45,046 bases of DNA from a virus: positions 1-45,046 of the IMG/VR virus record IMGVR_UViG_3300030685_000041; one strand, written 5' to 3'. The position numbers and the translations under genes were made by a program. Below, piece after piece: positions 6,770 to 14,272 of the stretch. The first letter of the stretch is position 1; every line of letters starts with the position of its first letter. The notes under the pieces were generated by a model. It made no database searches. It was not told where the DNA came from and was given only the letters and a program-made list of their open reading frames with translations.

Positions 6770-7045
6770 ATGAAATACTTAATACAATATGAAAATTTTT
6801 GGGATGGAATATTTTTAAAAAAAGATAAATTATCTAAAGGTGATTATGTTAGAGTAAAAAAATGTCAAGATATTGGTCAAATAGAAAAAGTTCTTAAAGC
6901 TGGAGGCGCTGGATTGGAAACACGTCCATTACGATTTATTGTCAAATTTAATAATCATAGAAGAGAATATACAGATTATGAATTAGAAAAAATTACTAAA
7001 GATGAATTTGAACTTGAATCTGATATAAAAAAATACAATTTATGA
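6770..7045 (+). CDS. Internal-protein-like array member, KOW/SH3-like
   Basis: A 91-residue protein, first of a five-gene overlapping run. It starts MKYLIQYENF and ends KKYNL. Residues about 22-70 (L-S-K-G-D-Y-V-R-V, I-G-Q-I-E-K-V, F-I-V-K-F, Y-E-L-E-K-I) read like a five-strand KOW/SH3 barrel. The block order matches the larger NIGQI proteins at 3-320, 16689-17018 and 17368-17679. No (I/L)-x-E follows the leader, so cleavage cannot be argued here. Its stop overlaps the next start by four bases. Confidence 0.8.
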   Translation: MKYLIQYENFWDGIFLKKDKLSKGDYVRVKKCQDIGQIEKVLKAGGAGLETRPLRFIVKFNNHRREYTDYELEKITKDEFELESDIKKYNL

Positions 7046-7398
7046 AATATATTAAAACATATGAAGATATATTTGATAATTCAAAATATAAAAAATATAT
7101 AATTACTAAATATAAAAGATATAAAAGTGATAACTCAGAAGATATCTATATAAATCTATATGAAAATCTATATTATACAATGAATAAAAACTCATTTCGT
7201 GCTTTATATTATTATGAAGAATTTACTAATAAAATTGAAGAATTTATAAATAGACAAGAAATTGACTATATTCCAATTAACTTTATTGTATATGAATCAG
7301 ATATTTTAGAAAATTCAATTGAAGAACTTGACGAAATTATTAAATTGCATTTAGAAACAAAAAAATTGAATGTAGCAATAAAAAAATATAATTTATGA
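7042..7398 (+). CDS. Internal-protein-like array member
   Basis: A 118-residue protein starting MKYIKTYEDIF and ending KKYNL. It is Tyr- and Lys-rich in the first half, with an acidic helical second half. The leader has I-F-D where others have (I/L)-x-E. It overlaps both neighbours by ATGA. No domain is recognised; the role is inferred from the array only. Confidence 0.8.
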   Translation: MKYIKTYEDIFDNSKYKKYIITKYKRYKSDNSEDIYINLYENLYYTMNKNSFRALYYYEEFTNKIEEFINRQEIDYIPINFIVYESDILENSIEELDEIIKLHLETKKLNVAIKKYNL

Positions 7399-8012
7399 AA
7401 TATTTACAATCATACGACTCCTATTTAAATGAAAATATTGATTATCAATTGATTTTAGAAGATAAACAAATAAGTTTATATAAGTCAATACAGGATAAGA
7501 CTATAAGCAAATTAAGTTTGAGTTTATATTTTGCAGCAACTTATACTTGGGGTGTAACTATGTTATACCCAATTGTTGATGCTCTTGTTAAGAATTCAGA
7601 TATTCCAAATATAACACAGCAACAAATAGTGTTATTAACATTATATTCTATTACTCAAATTTTAAATATGGCAAATAATGATGTTAAAAAAATTAAAGCA
7701 GAATTGGATAAAGATGGACTATTTTCTATTGCAGAAAAAGTAAAAAAAACATTATTATCAATTCATAATATATTTAGTTTTGTTTCAAGAAGTTTTGGTA
7801 GAGTTATTGATTCATTTATTGATATGGTTGCTTATGTCGGCTTAGGGGTACCTTTTACCACCGCAATTGTTGAGTTAATATCAAAAGAAGGTTTAAATTT
7901 AGATACATTACCACAAAAAGTAGCTATATTTGGTGCTGCAGCAGGTGTTTATACCATTAAAAGTATTGTAGAGACTCTTATTGACATGATCAAAAATAAA
8001 ATAAAAAAATGA
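7395..8012 (+). CDS. Membrane protein with capsid-targeting-like leader
   Basis: A 205-residue protein. The leader MKYLQSYDSYLNE carries L-N-E at 11-13. Hydrophobic stretches at about 42-66, 77-95, 145-163 and 171-192 suggest three or four membrane-spanning or membrane-inserting helices, some containing Gly-rich turns. It has no K-Y-N tail. A hydrophobic protein with an internal-protein leader could be packaged and inserted into the host inner membrane on ejection, as a superinfection-exclusion or pore-like factor. That role is inference; a holin is the main alternative. Confidence 0.7.
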   Translation: MKYLQSYDSYLNENIDYQLILEDKQISLYKSIQDKTISKLSLSLYFAATYTWGVTMLYPIVDALVKNSDIPNITQQQIVLLTLYSITQILNMANNDVKKIKAELDKDGLFSIAEKVKKTLLSIHNIFSFVSRSFGRVIDSFIDMVAYVGLGVPFTTAIVELISKEGLNLDTLPQKVAIFGAAAGVYTIKSIVETLIDMIKNKIKK

Positions 8013-8785
8013 TATTCACTAAATATCAAGATTTTCTGAATGAATCATTAAATCAAAAAGAATTTATATTATTAGTAGGTCCTCCTGGAATGGGCAAATC
8101 TTTCTATACCAATAAATTAGAAAAGAAATATGATATTTTTAATAGAGATGATATTGCAGTTGAAATATGTGAAAGAGAAGGACTTACTTATAAAGATGCT
8201 TTTAACCGTCCAAATTTTGTTTTAGATAAAAACACCAGAACATTTTTTGTTCCAGAAGAAAGTGAATTTTATTATGAGGATGGTAGAAAATATTTATTGT
8301 ATTACGAGTTTTTAGGTGAAATTATTGAATTGCCAGAAAAAAGTTTTTTAAGAAGATGGGCAAATGAAGGATTTAAAAGGATTGTAGATATAAATCATGA
8401 AATTGAAGATACTTTTGCTGATAGATTAGAAAAATCAATAAAGAAATTACACAATATAATTATTGATATGACTAACATTACTAAGATATTAAGAAGGAGT
8501 ACGATTAGTAAATTGAAAGATAATAAAGAAAAATATAAAGTTATTTCAGTTATTTTTAACGATGGCGGCAAAGGAATGGAGGATACAATTATTGGAATAA
8601 ATAGAAAAAGAGATTTGGATTTAATTAAAATTAGAAGAGAAAAAGAACTATCTGATGACCTTCTAAAAACTTTTCTAAAAAATTATGAAGAGCCAGAAAA
8701 AGAAGAAGGTATAGATAAAATTATTCATATTGATACTAAAAAAGAATTAGAAAATTTCTTAAATTCAGACAAACAAACACCATAA
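8009..8785 (+). CDS. P-loop kinase-like protein with capsid-targeting-like leader
   Basis: A 258-residue protein. MIFTKYQDFLNES gives L-N-E at residues 10-12 immediately before a P-loop NTPase: GPPGMGKS at 24-31 (Walker A), and a hydrophobic strand ending in D near 151-153 (I-I-I-D-M-T) as a Walker B-like site. The layout resembles zeta-toxin or polynucleotide-kinase-type AAA_33 kinases, which phosphorylate nucleic acids or small molecules. The C-terminus is a Glu/Lys-rich helix. It overlaps the preceding membrane protein by four bases and closes the array. If the leader is functional this is a packaged enzyme, as T4 Alt is. Confidence 0.7.
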   Translation: MIFTKYQDFLNESLNQKEFILLVGPPGMGKSFYTNKLEKKYDIFNRDDIAVEICEREGLTYKDAFNRPNFVLDKNTRTFFVPEESEFYYEDGRKYLLYYEFLGEIIELPEKSFLRRWANEGFKRIVDINHEIEDTFADRLEKSIKKLHNIIIDMTNITKILRRSTISKLKDNKEKYKVISVIFNDGGKGMEDTIIGINRKRDLDLIKIRREKELSDDLLKTFLKNYEEPEKEEGIDKIIHIDTKKELENFLNSDKQTP

Positions 8786-8814
8786 TTTTTCATATATTAA
8801 GAAAAATATATTTT

Positions 8815-10002
8815 ATGGTTATTCAGTCGAATGATGATTACTTACTTCACTTTATATCGAGTGATTTTAAATATCTAACACAACAAAAAATATTTCCATA
8901 TAAAGGTGTTAACTTAAAAAGTTCTTATTTAATAAGTATTATACACGAACTTTTAATTAAATATTATTTCAATGCAAATATTGAAATTAAATTTAATTTA
9001 TCATCTCTTATTCTTAGAAAAAAATATGGTGAACATTACAATTATTATATAGAATATTTATGTGATAATGGTTTTATGAGTCTAGTATCTAAATATTATG
9101 TTGGAAAAAAGACAAATTCTTATAAATTATCTACTAAATGTGTTTATGATGTTGATAGATATAAAAATACTGATAAGTTTTTGATAAAAAAACAAAATAA
9201 TAGATATGAAACTTCTATTACTGAGATGAATAAGAGTACAATTGTTCCTGAGATTAGAGTAAAATTAATAGAATCTTTGAATAAGATAAAAATTGACTAT
9301 AATAATTCTATCAATTATCTAAAAGAATTAAAAAGTGAAAATCAAATAGATGAATCAAAATACCAGAGAAATTTAATGTCTGTTGAAAATATTTATAATA
9401 AAACTATTTATTTCAATTTTGATGATTTTGGTAGATTTCATACTAATTTTACAATTCTTAAAAAAGAAGTTAGAAATAAATTTTTAACTATTAATAATGA
9501 GATGATTTCCGAAGTTGATATAAGTAATTCGCAACCGTTATTTTTTGCAGTTATATTGAAAAAGCAATTAATTCATATAAATGGTGATACAAAAAAATAT
9601 TTTGATCTTGTTAAATCTGGTTTATTGTATGACGATATAATTCATAATTCTCCAATAAAAAAGAGAAATGAAGCTAAAGAGATGATTTATAAAGTCTTGT
9701 TTGGTGATAATACAAAAGGTAATAAAAAAGTAAATAAGATTTTTAAAGATTTATATCCATCTGTATATGAATATATTTTAGAATTTAAAGAATCAAAAAA
9801 AAATTATAAGGAATTATCACATGAATTACAGAAGATGGAAAGTGAATTTATATTTAATAATGTGATTAAAGAGATTTATGATACTTATCCAGATATTATA
9901 TTGTTTACTGTTCATGATTCAATCATTTTTCCAAAATCATATCAAGAAAAAATTGAAAAGATATTTAATAAGCATTTTCAAAATTTGATAAAAAATTTTT
10001 AA
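8815..10002 (+). CDS. Divergent family-A DNA polymerase-like palm/fingers protein
   Basis: A 395-residue protein. Three polymerase motifs occur in family-A order: motif A EVDISNSQ (D235, compare D-Y-S-Q-I-E), motif B RNEAKEMIYKVLFG at 284-297 (compare R-x-x-A-K-x-x-N-F-G-x-x-Y-G), and motif C TVHDS at 365-369 (compare V-H-D-E). A G-R-F-H segment at 206-209 and L-Q-K-M-E-S-E-F near 338 fit the G-R and pre-C helix positions. No 3'-5' or 5'-3' exonuclease domain is present. Residues 1-110 look like a winged-helix region. Motif C has Ser instead of Glu. It is about half the size of normal Pol I, and T4-type phages carry a family-B replicase, so this would be an accessory enzyme, for instance for repair or primer synthesis. 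It is unrelated to reverse transcriptases. Confidence 0.6.
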   Translation: MVIQSNDDYLLHFISSDFKYLTQQKIFPYKGVNLKSSYLISIIHELLIKYYFNANIEIKFNLSSLILRKKYGEHYNYYIEYLCDNGFMSLVSKYYVGKKTNSYKLSTKCVYDVDRYKNTDKFLIKKQNNRYETSITEMNKSTIVPEIRVKLIESLNKIKIDYNNSINYLKELKSENQIDESKYQRNLMSVENIYNKTIYFNFDDFGRFHTNFTILKKEVRNKFLTINNEMISEVDISNSQPLFFAVILKKQLIHINGDTKKYFDLVKSGLLYDDIIHNSPIKKRNEAKEMIYKVLFGDNTKGNKKVNKIFKDLYPSVYEYILEFKESKKNYKELSHELQKMESEFIFNNVIKEIYDTYPDIILFTVHDSIIFPKSYQEKIEKIFNKHFQNLIKNF

Positions 10003-10025
10003 TATATAAAGAAAAAATATTTTTA

Positions 10026-11444
10026 ATGTTGGATTTTAAATTGTTTTTAGAAAAAGTTTATAATATAAATTTAGCAGCAAATAAAACAGATTATAGTTAT
10101 ATTGGAAAGAATAAAGGCAGATTTAATCGTTTAAAACATCTTATTTATCAAATAGAACAAAGTGGATCTCCATTAGAAGGTGAAAAAGTTTCTGAAATTT
10201 TATTAGGCGCAGTTAATTTAAATACATTAAATTCCAGTTATCCATTTGTTGATATTAAAGTTATATCACCAATTAAAGGTGTAACTAAAAATAATGAATT
10301 AATATCAATAAAAACATCAAGGGACGCTCACACCTTAGAAGATGCTGTAACTTATGTTAATGGTTTCAAAATAAGTCAATTAATTCAATTTGCAATTACA
10401 AAAATAGGATTAAAAATATTTAAAGGTAATATATTTAAAGATCGTTTTGCAATGAAATTATCAAGTATAACATCATATTATGAAAAAACAATAAATAATT
10501 TATTTTTTGATGATGTTAATGTTTATACTTATGCTTTTATTAATACTATTAATATATTAAATTTTGTAAAAGATTATTTTAATCATCTGAGAGGTGATCA
10601 TATAATTGAAGAAGATAGAAAAATTTTATATGCTATAATATCAGTTTGTATTGCATTTTTTATAGATAAAAAATTTAACACTAATTATATTGATAGAATT
10701 GATATTAAATTACCAAGGCATAAATTAGACGAAATAAAATTAGATATTCGTGAATTTATTTCAATTCCAAATAAAAGATATGATTTCAAATCTGATTATT
10801 CAAATTTTGGTGATGCATTACCTGAAGAAATAAAAAATTTATTAGTATCATATTGTATTATTTATTTTAATGATGAATCTGATGAGGTTATTATGAATTT
10901 AGAAAAAACTCAATCAGTTACTTTTAGTGAATTATTCGATAAAGGTATGAAGATATGGATTAGAAAAGGATATCATATTTCACATATTTTAGGTGATATT
11001 AAATCTAAAAAAATGATAGGTAATAAAAACTATTATCTTAATTATAAAGAAGTTATAGAAGCATTTTCAACAAATACTATTAATGGTCCTGATGTATTTT
11101 CAACTCACATCAAGGTTAAAATTGCTGCAGATTGGGAGTATAAAGAAAGAGAGGAAAGTGTTAAAAAACTTTATGTTAAAGTTATTGATAACATTAAAGG
11201 TATAGAGAATGATGCATCACAAATTAAAATTTTAAAATTATTGAATAAATTTTTAAGAAAAATAACTTCTGCTGATCAAAAAACAAAAGATAATTATATT
11301 CAAAGATTCTCAGAAATTTTTCCAGAAAAACAAAATAATTTTGAAGAAGTAAATAAGACTAATTCGTTAATTGATATAGATAGATATAGAAAAAAAGATT
11401 TGAGTGATAATAGCTTAATTAATCTGAATAAATATAGAAAATAA
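10026..11444 (+). CDS. Hypothetical protein, possible PD-(D/E)XK-like fold
   Basis: A 472-residue protein following the polymerase-like gene by 23 bases. The segment E53...F-V-D76-I-K...E-L-I-S-I-K96 has the spacing of a nuclease core (E, D, x-x-K), but with Ser where the second acid is expected, so catalysis is uncertain. The middle is Tyr/Ile-rich and helical. The C-terminus holds two copies of a short motif, S-L-I-D-I-D-R-Y-R-K and S-L-I-N-L-N-K-Y-R-K, reminiscent of the K-Y-N tails of the array proteins. A phage-specific DNA-end or packaging-related role is possible but not shown. Confidence 0.55.
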   Translation: MLDFKLFLEKVYNINLAANKTDYSYIGKNKGRFNRLKHLIYQIEQSGSPLEGEKVSEILLGAVNLNTLNSSYPFVDIKVISPIKGVTKNNELISIKTSRDAHTLEDAVTYVNGFKISQLIQFAITKIGLKIFKGNIFKDRFAMKLSSITSYYEKTINNLFFDDVNVYTYAFINTINILNFVKDYFNHLRGDHIIEEDRKILYAIISVCIAFFIDKKFNTNYIDRIDIKLPRHKLDEIKLDIREFISIPNKRYDFKSDYSNFGDALPEEIKNLLVSYCIIYFNDESDEVIMNLEKTQSVTFSELFDKGMKIWIRKGYHISHILGDIKSKKMIGNKNYYLNYKEVIEAFSTNTINGPDVFSTHIKVKIAADWEYKEREESVKKLYVKVIDNIKGIENDASQIKILKLLNKFLRKITSADQKTKDNYIQRFSEIFPEKQNNFEEVNKTNSLIDIDRYRKKDLSDNSLINLNKYRK

Positions 11445-12050
11445 TTATTCTTCTTCAAATTGCATTAATCTACTTAATTTATATTTTCTTAAAGCAACTT
11501 TAACTTCATATTTTTCAAAGAAATGTTGTTCAAAATTAGAATCTGAATCTGTAATTTCTGTTGCAATTATTATTCCATCCTTATCAATAATTTGATATTT
11601 TTCTCTGGTTTTATAAAATATTTTATCCTTAATTATATTTAATAACTCACTACCCCCTAATATGGTAATTTTTGCATTAGAAATATCAATAAATGACACA
11701 CTCGCAAAAGTTGTCATATTGTTTTGATAAAAAATACCATCTATAATATTACCATATTCTACATGAAGATTAAATGATTTTTTATATATGAATTTATTAT
11801 ACGCTGAGAAGAAAATTTTAAAATTTTCTTGATAATTATAACTACAATAAATATCTGAGATTAAATCTAAATCATTAAATTTTAGATATTTTAAATTAAA
11901 TCCAATTTCATTAAATTTATCTAAAAGCATACCATAATTAATTGATGAAAATTTATCTTGATTAGTTTTAGATATTAAAAAACTATAATCAAAATCAATA
12001 TCATTTTCTTTATAATATTTGAAATTAATGCGAATCACATTATGATACAT
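11445..12050 (-). CDS. Hypothetical protein
   Basis: A 201-residue, beta-rich and aromatic protein with no recognised domain. The second half, with I-T-I-L-G-G-S-E-L-L and I-I-D-K-D-G-I-I-I-A-T, suggests a compact sheet. It ends directly against the 3' end of the plus-strand gene at 11444 (convergent, no spacer). A TATATTTG promoter element lies at 12074-12081. Confidence 0.7.
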   Translation of the reverse strand: MYHNVIRINFKYYKENDIDFDYSFLISKTNQDKFSSINYGMLLDKFNEIGFNLKYLKFNDLDLISDIYCSYNYQENFKIFFSAYNKFIYKKSFNLHVEYGNIIDGIFYQNNMTTFASVSFIDISNAKITILGGSELLNIIKDKIFYKTREKYQIIDKDGIIIATEITDSDSNFEQHFFEKYEVKVALRKYKLSRLMQFEEE

Positions 12051-12073
12051 AAAATTATTTTTTATTAGAAGTA

Positions 12074-12081
12074 CAAATATA
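12074..12081 (-). promoter_or_regulatory. TATATTTG promoter element
   Basis: TAnnTTTG on the minus strand, 23 bases before the ATG at 12050. It lies just outside the sequence shared by the two TnpB genes. Confidence 0.45.
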
Positions 12082-12105
12082 TAAAATAATACTTTAATAA
12101 AAAAT

Positions 12106-12144
12106 CAAAAATAGATAAATATGACTTTATTTTATTTATATATA
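12106..12144 (+). repeat. Sequence shared upstream of both TnpB genes, copy 1
   Basis: 39 bases that align with 21866-21903, with the last 28 (12117-12144) identical to 21876-21903. The sequence ends in the TTTATATATA box. No other gene in the window has the ATATGACTTTATTTTA part, so it may be the left boundary of a TnpB mobile unit plus its promoter. Confidence 0.65.
12135..12144 (+). promoter_or_regulatory. TTTATATATA box before TnpB-1
   Basis: 23 bases separate the box from the ATG at 12168, the same distance class as for the adhesin at 14273 and the ferritin-like gene at 1199. Confidence 0.5.
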
Positions 12145-12167
12145 GTATGTAAAATACTTACTAAAAA

Positions 12168-13340
12168 ATGTTAAAAGCAATTAAAATAAGAATATATCCT
12201 AATCAAGAACAACAATCTTATATAAATAAGATGCTTGGTACTTGTAGATTTGTGTATAATAATTGTTTATCATATAAAATAAGCAAATACAACGAAAATA
12301 AAAAGTCTATTTCGTTTGCTGATACAAGCAAACATTTAACATTAATAAAAAATGAATATGAGTGGATTAAAGAAAGTCATTCTAAGGTAGTTCAGCAAAC
12401 TTTAATTAATCTAGATATAGCATATAAATCATTTTTTAAAAATGGGAATGGTTTTCCAAAGTTCAAATCAAAAAAAGATAATAATCAATCTTGTAGATTT
12501 CCTGTTGATGCGATAAGTGGAATTAAAGGAAATAGAATAAATATTATAAAAGCATTAAAAGATATTCATTATAAATGTTCAAAAATTGATGAAATATGTT
12601 TAAATAAAAACCAGAAGAAAATTAAATCAGCAACATTAACTAAAAATAAATCTGGTAAATATCATTTATCTATTTTAATTGATAGAGAAAATAATAAAAA
12701 ACTAACTGATACTAATAAAGTAATTGGAATTGATGTTGGAATTAAAACATTTATTGTTGGATCTGATGGAATTAATTTTGATAATATAAAAATTAAAAGA
12801 AATAATGAAGATAAATTAAAAAGGCTTCATCAATTACACTCAAGAAGAGAAAATAATTCAAAGAATAAAGAAAAATCAAGAATTAAATTAGCAAGATGTT
12901 ATGAAAAATTAAATAATAAAAAAGAATACTATCTACATTCAATTACAAATAAATTACTTAGCGAAAACCAAGTTATAGTAATGGAAGATTTAAATGTTAG
13001 TGGAATGTTAAAAAATCATTGCTTAGCTAAATCTATACAAGAATTAAGTTTATATAGATTTAAAGAAATGTTAAAATATAAAGCAAATTGGTATAGTAGA
13101 GATATAATTGAAATAGATAGATGGTTTCCTTCAAGTAAATTGTGTTCTAATTGTGGTTATAAAAAAGATGATTTAACATTAAATGATCGTAATTGGATTT
13201 GTCCAAAATGTGGTTCAAATCACGATAGGGATTTTAATGCCGCGAATAATATTGAAAAAGAAGGAAGAAGAATATTAAAAATAGGGTTGAGTTCGCCCAA
13301 ATTAACGCCTTTGAAGACCAGAACATTAGTTCAGTCGTAG
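12168..13340 (+). CDS. tnpB: TnpB RNA-guided nuclease, copy 1
   Basis: A 390-residue protein with full TnpB architecture. An N-terminal helix-turn-helix-like WED/REC region is followed by the RuvC triad D189 (GIDVGIK), E273 (MEDLN) and D355 (HDRDFNAAN), and a zinc ribbon C326-x2-C329...C345-x2-C348 between RuvC II and III. TnpB proteins of IS200/IS605-type elements are guided by an omega-RNA from the element's right end. No TnpA transposase is present nearby, so the gene is a solo TnpB, perhaps acting as a homing-like gene in the phage. It is only about a third identical by eye to the second copy at 21933, yet both share the same upstream 28 bases. All catalytic residues are intact. Confidence 0.95.
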   Translation: MLKAIKIRIYPNQEQQSYINKMLGTCRFVYNNCLSYKISKYNENKKSISFADTSKHLTLIKNEYEWIKESHSKVVQQTLINLDIAYKSFFKNGNGFPKFKSKKDNNQSCRFPVDAISGIKGNRINIIKALKDIHYKCSKIDEICLNKNQKKIKSATLTKNKSGKYHLSILIDRENNKKLTDTNKVIGIDVGIKTFIVGSDGINFDNIKIKRNNEDKLKRLHQLHSRRENNSKNKEKSRIKLARCYEKLNNKKEYYLHSITNKLLSENQVIVMEDLNVSGMLKNHCLAKSIQELSLYRFKEMLKYKANWYSRDIIEIDRWFPSSKLCSNCGYKKDDLTLNDRNWICPKCGSNHDRDFNAANNIEKEGRRILKIGLSSPKLTPLKTRTLVQS

Positions 13341-13374
13341 AATTAGGAAAAGAATGTAAGAAATTACAGAACTA

Positions 13375-13836
13375 TCACGATACAATTCGTATTTTTGGAA
13401 ATACCGAATTTACTCTATTCATATAGTTTCTATATTCTAAGCCAAACATTTTTAATAAGTATTCTTCCTCTATATGAATATATTTTTTAAAAATAAAATA
13501 TGACATAATTGGAATTGTTAATCCAATGATTGATCCCCAATAAAGTATTATACCTGGAATAATAATAACAATCCAAATTGCATAAATTGGATGCCTACAA
13601 TAAGCATAAAATCCTTTTGTTCTAAGTCTTTTTTCATTAAAATATTTATCAATTGTTACTGCTGGATAAATAAATAAACAAAATCCAACTAAAATTAAAA
13701 TTAAACCAAGTGTTTTTAATTTTGTAAATTCAAAATTAGTGCAAAAATTGTTTTGAATTATATAAATTACTAATGAATAAAAAATAGTTAATATTCCAAA
13801 TTTAGGACCAATACCCCACCTAGTCATTGTCCTCAT
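13375..13836 (-). CDS. ICMT/phospholipid methyltransferase-like membrane protein
   Basis: A 153-residue integral membrane protein. Membrane segments lie at about 14-30, 41-60, 88-106 and 107-122. The C-terminal signature RTKGFYAYCRHP...E-E-E-Y-L-L-K-x-F-G-x-E-Y-x-x-Y is that of the isoprenylcysteine carboxyl methyltransferase / PEMT family, whose R-H-P and E-E segments bind SAM. Bacterial members methylate lipids or other small hydrophobic acceptors. It is probably host-derived. Its stop lies 35 bases after the TnpB-1 stop and its start overlaps the upstream gene by four bases. The substrate cannot be told from sequence. Confidence 0.8.
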   Translation of the reverse strand: MRTMTRWGIGPKFGILTIFYSLVIYIIQNNFCTNFEFTKLKTLGLILILVGFCLFIYPAVTIDKYFNEKRLRTKGFYAYCRHPIYAIWIVIIIPGIILYWGSIIGLTIPIMSYFIFKKYIHIEEEYLLKMFGLEYRNYMNRVNSVFPKIRIVS

Positions 13837-14180
13837 TTTATTAACTTTTTAATAGTTTCTTTGATTAATTCATATGAATTTTTGTCCCATTTAACAAAAA
13901 ATTTATCATTTTCAATTGATTTACAATTTTTTATAAAATCTTCATCTTCTGGAACAAGTGCACATGCCAATACTATAAGTTCCTTATTATCAAGAATTTC
14001 ATATTTTTTAAGTTCCTCTTTATATTTATTATTGAAATCTGAATAAATATCAAGAACTTCATCAACATTAAGCACAGGATTTGATTTCTGTATTTCGCCA
14101 AATATTGGTTCTGTTGGTTTTACAAAAACTTTACGATTATAATATAGAACAACGTCAAAAATTTCAATATGATCTGTCAT
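13833..14180 (-). CDS. Hypothetical protein
   Basis: A 115-residue acidic protein of unknown function, first gene of a two-gene unit with the ICMT-like methyltransferase (ATGA overlap). The order is beta strand, loop, then helices: I-E-I-F-D-V-V-L-Y-Y, D-F-N-N-K-Y-K-E-E-L-K-K, K-E-L-I-V-L-A-C-A-L-V-P. A TATCTTTG element lies 22 bases upstream. Confidence 0.7.
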   Translation of the reverse strand: MTDHIEIFDVVLYYNRKVFVKPTEPIFGEIQKSNPVLNVDEVLDIYSDFNNKYKEELKKYEILDNKELIVLACALVPEDEDFIKNCKSIENDKFFVKWDKNSYELIKETIKKLIK

Positions 14181-14201
14181 AATTTTTTTATTTATTTGTC
14201 A

Positions 14202-14209
14202 CAAAGATA
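14202..14209 (-). promoter_or_regulatory. TATCTTTG promoter element
   Basis: A perfect TAnnTTTG on the minus strand, 21 bases before the ATG at 14180. It sits in the divergent region that also holds the plus-strand TTTATATATA box at 14242. Confidence 0.55.
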
Positions 14210-14241
14210 ATAATTAAAAATGAAATAAAAAAGGATTTTTA

Positions 14242-14251
14242 TTTATATATA
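14242..14251 (+). promoter_or_regulatory. TTTATATATA box before adhesin gene
   Basis: 21 bases before the ATG at 14273. It is divergent from the TATCTTTG at 14202, so this short intergenic region shows both promoter classes back to back. Confidence 0.55.
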
Positions 14252-14272
14252 CAGAAAATAAATTATAAAATT

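Noticed and set aside
12117-12144. TnpB pair as a complete IS605-type element
   Set aside because: No TnpA gene, no matching right ends between the copies, and the shared sequence may simply be a promoter.
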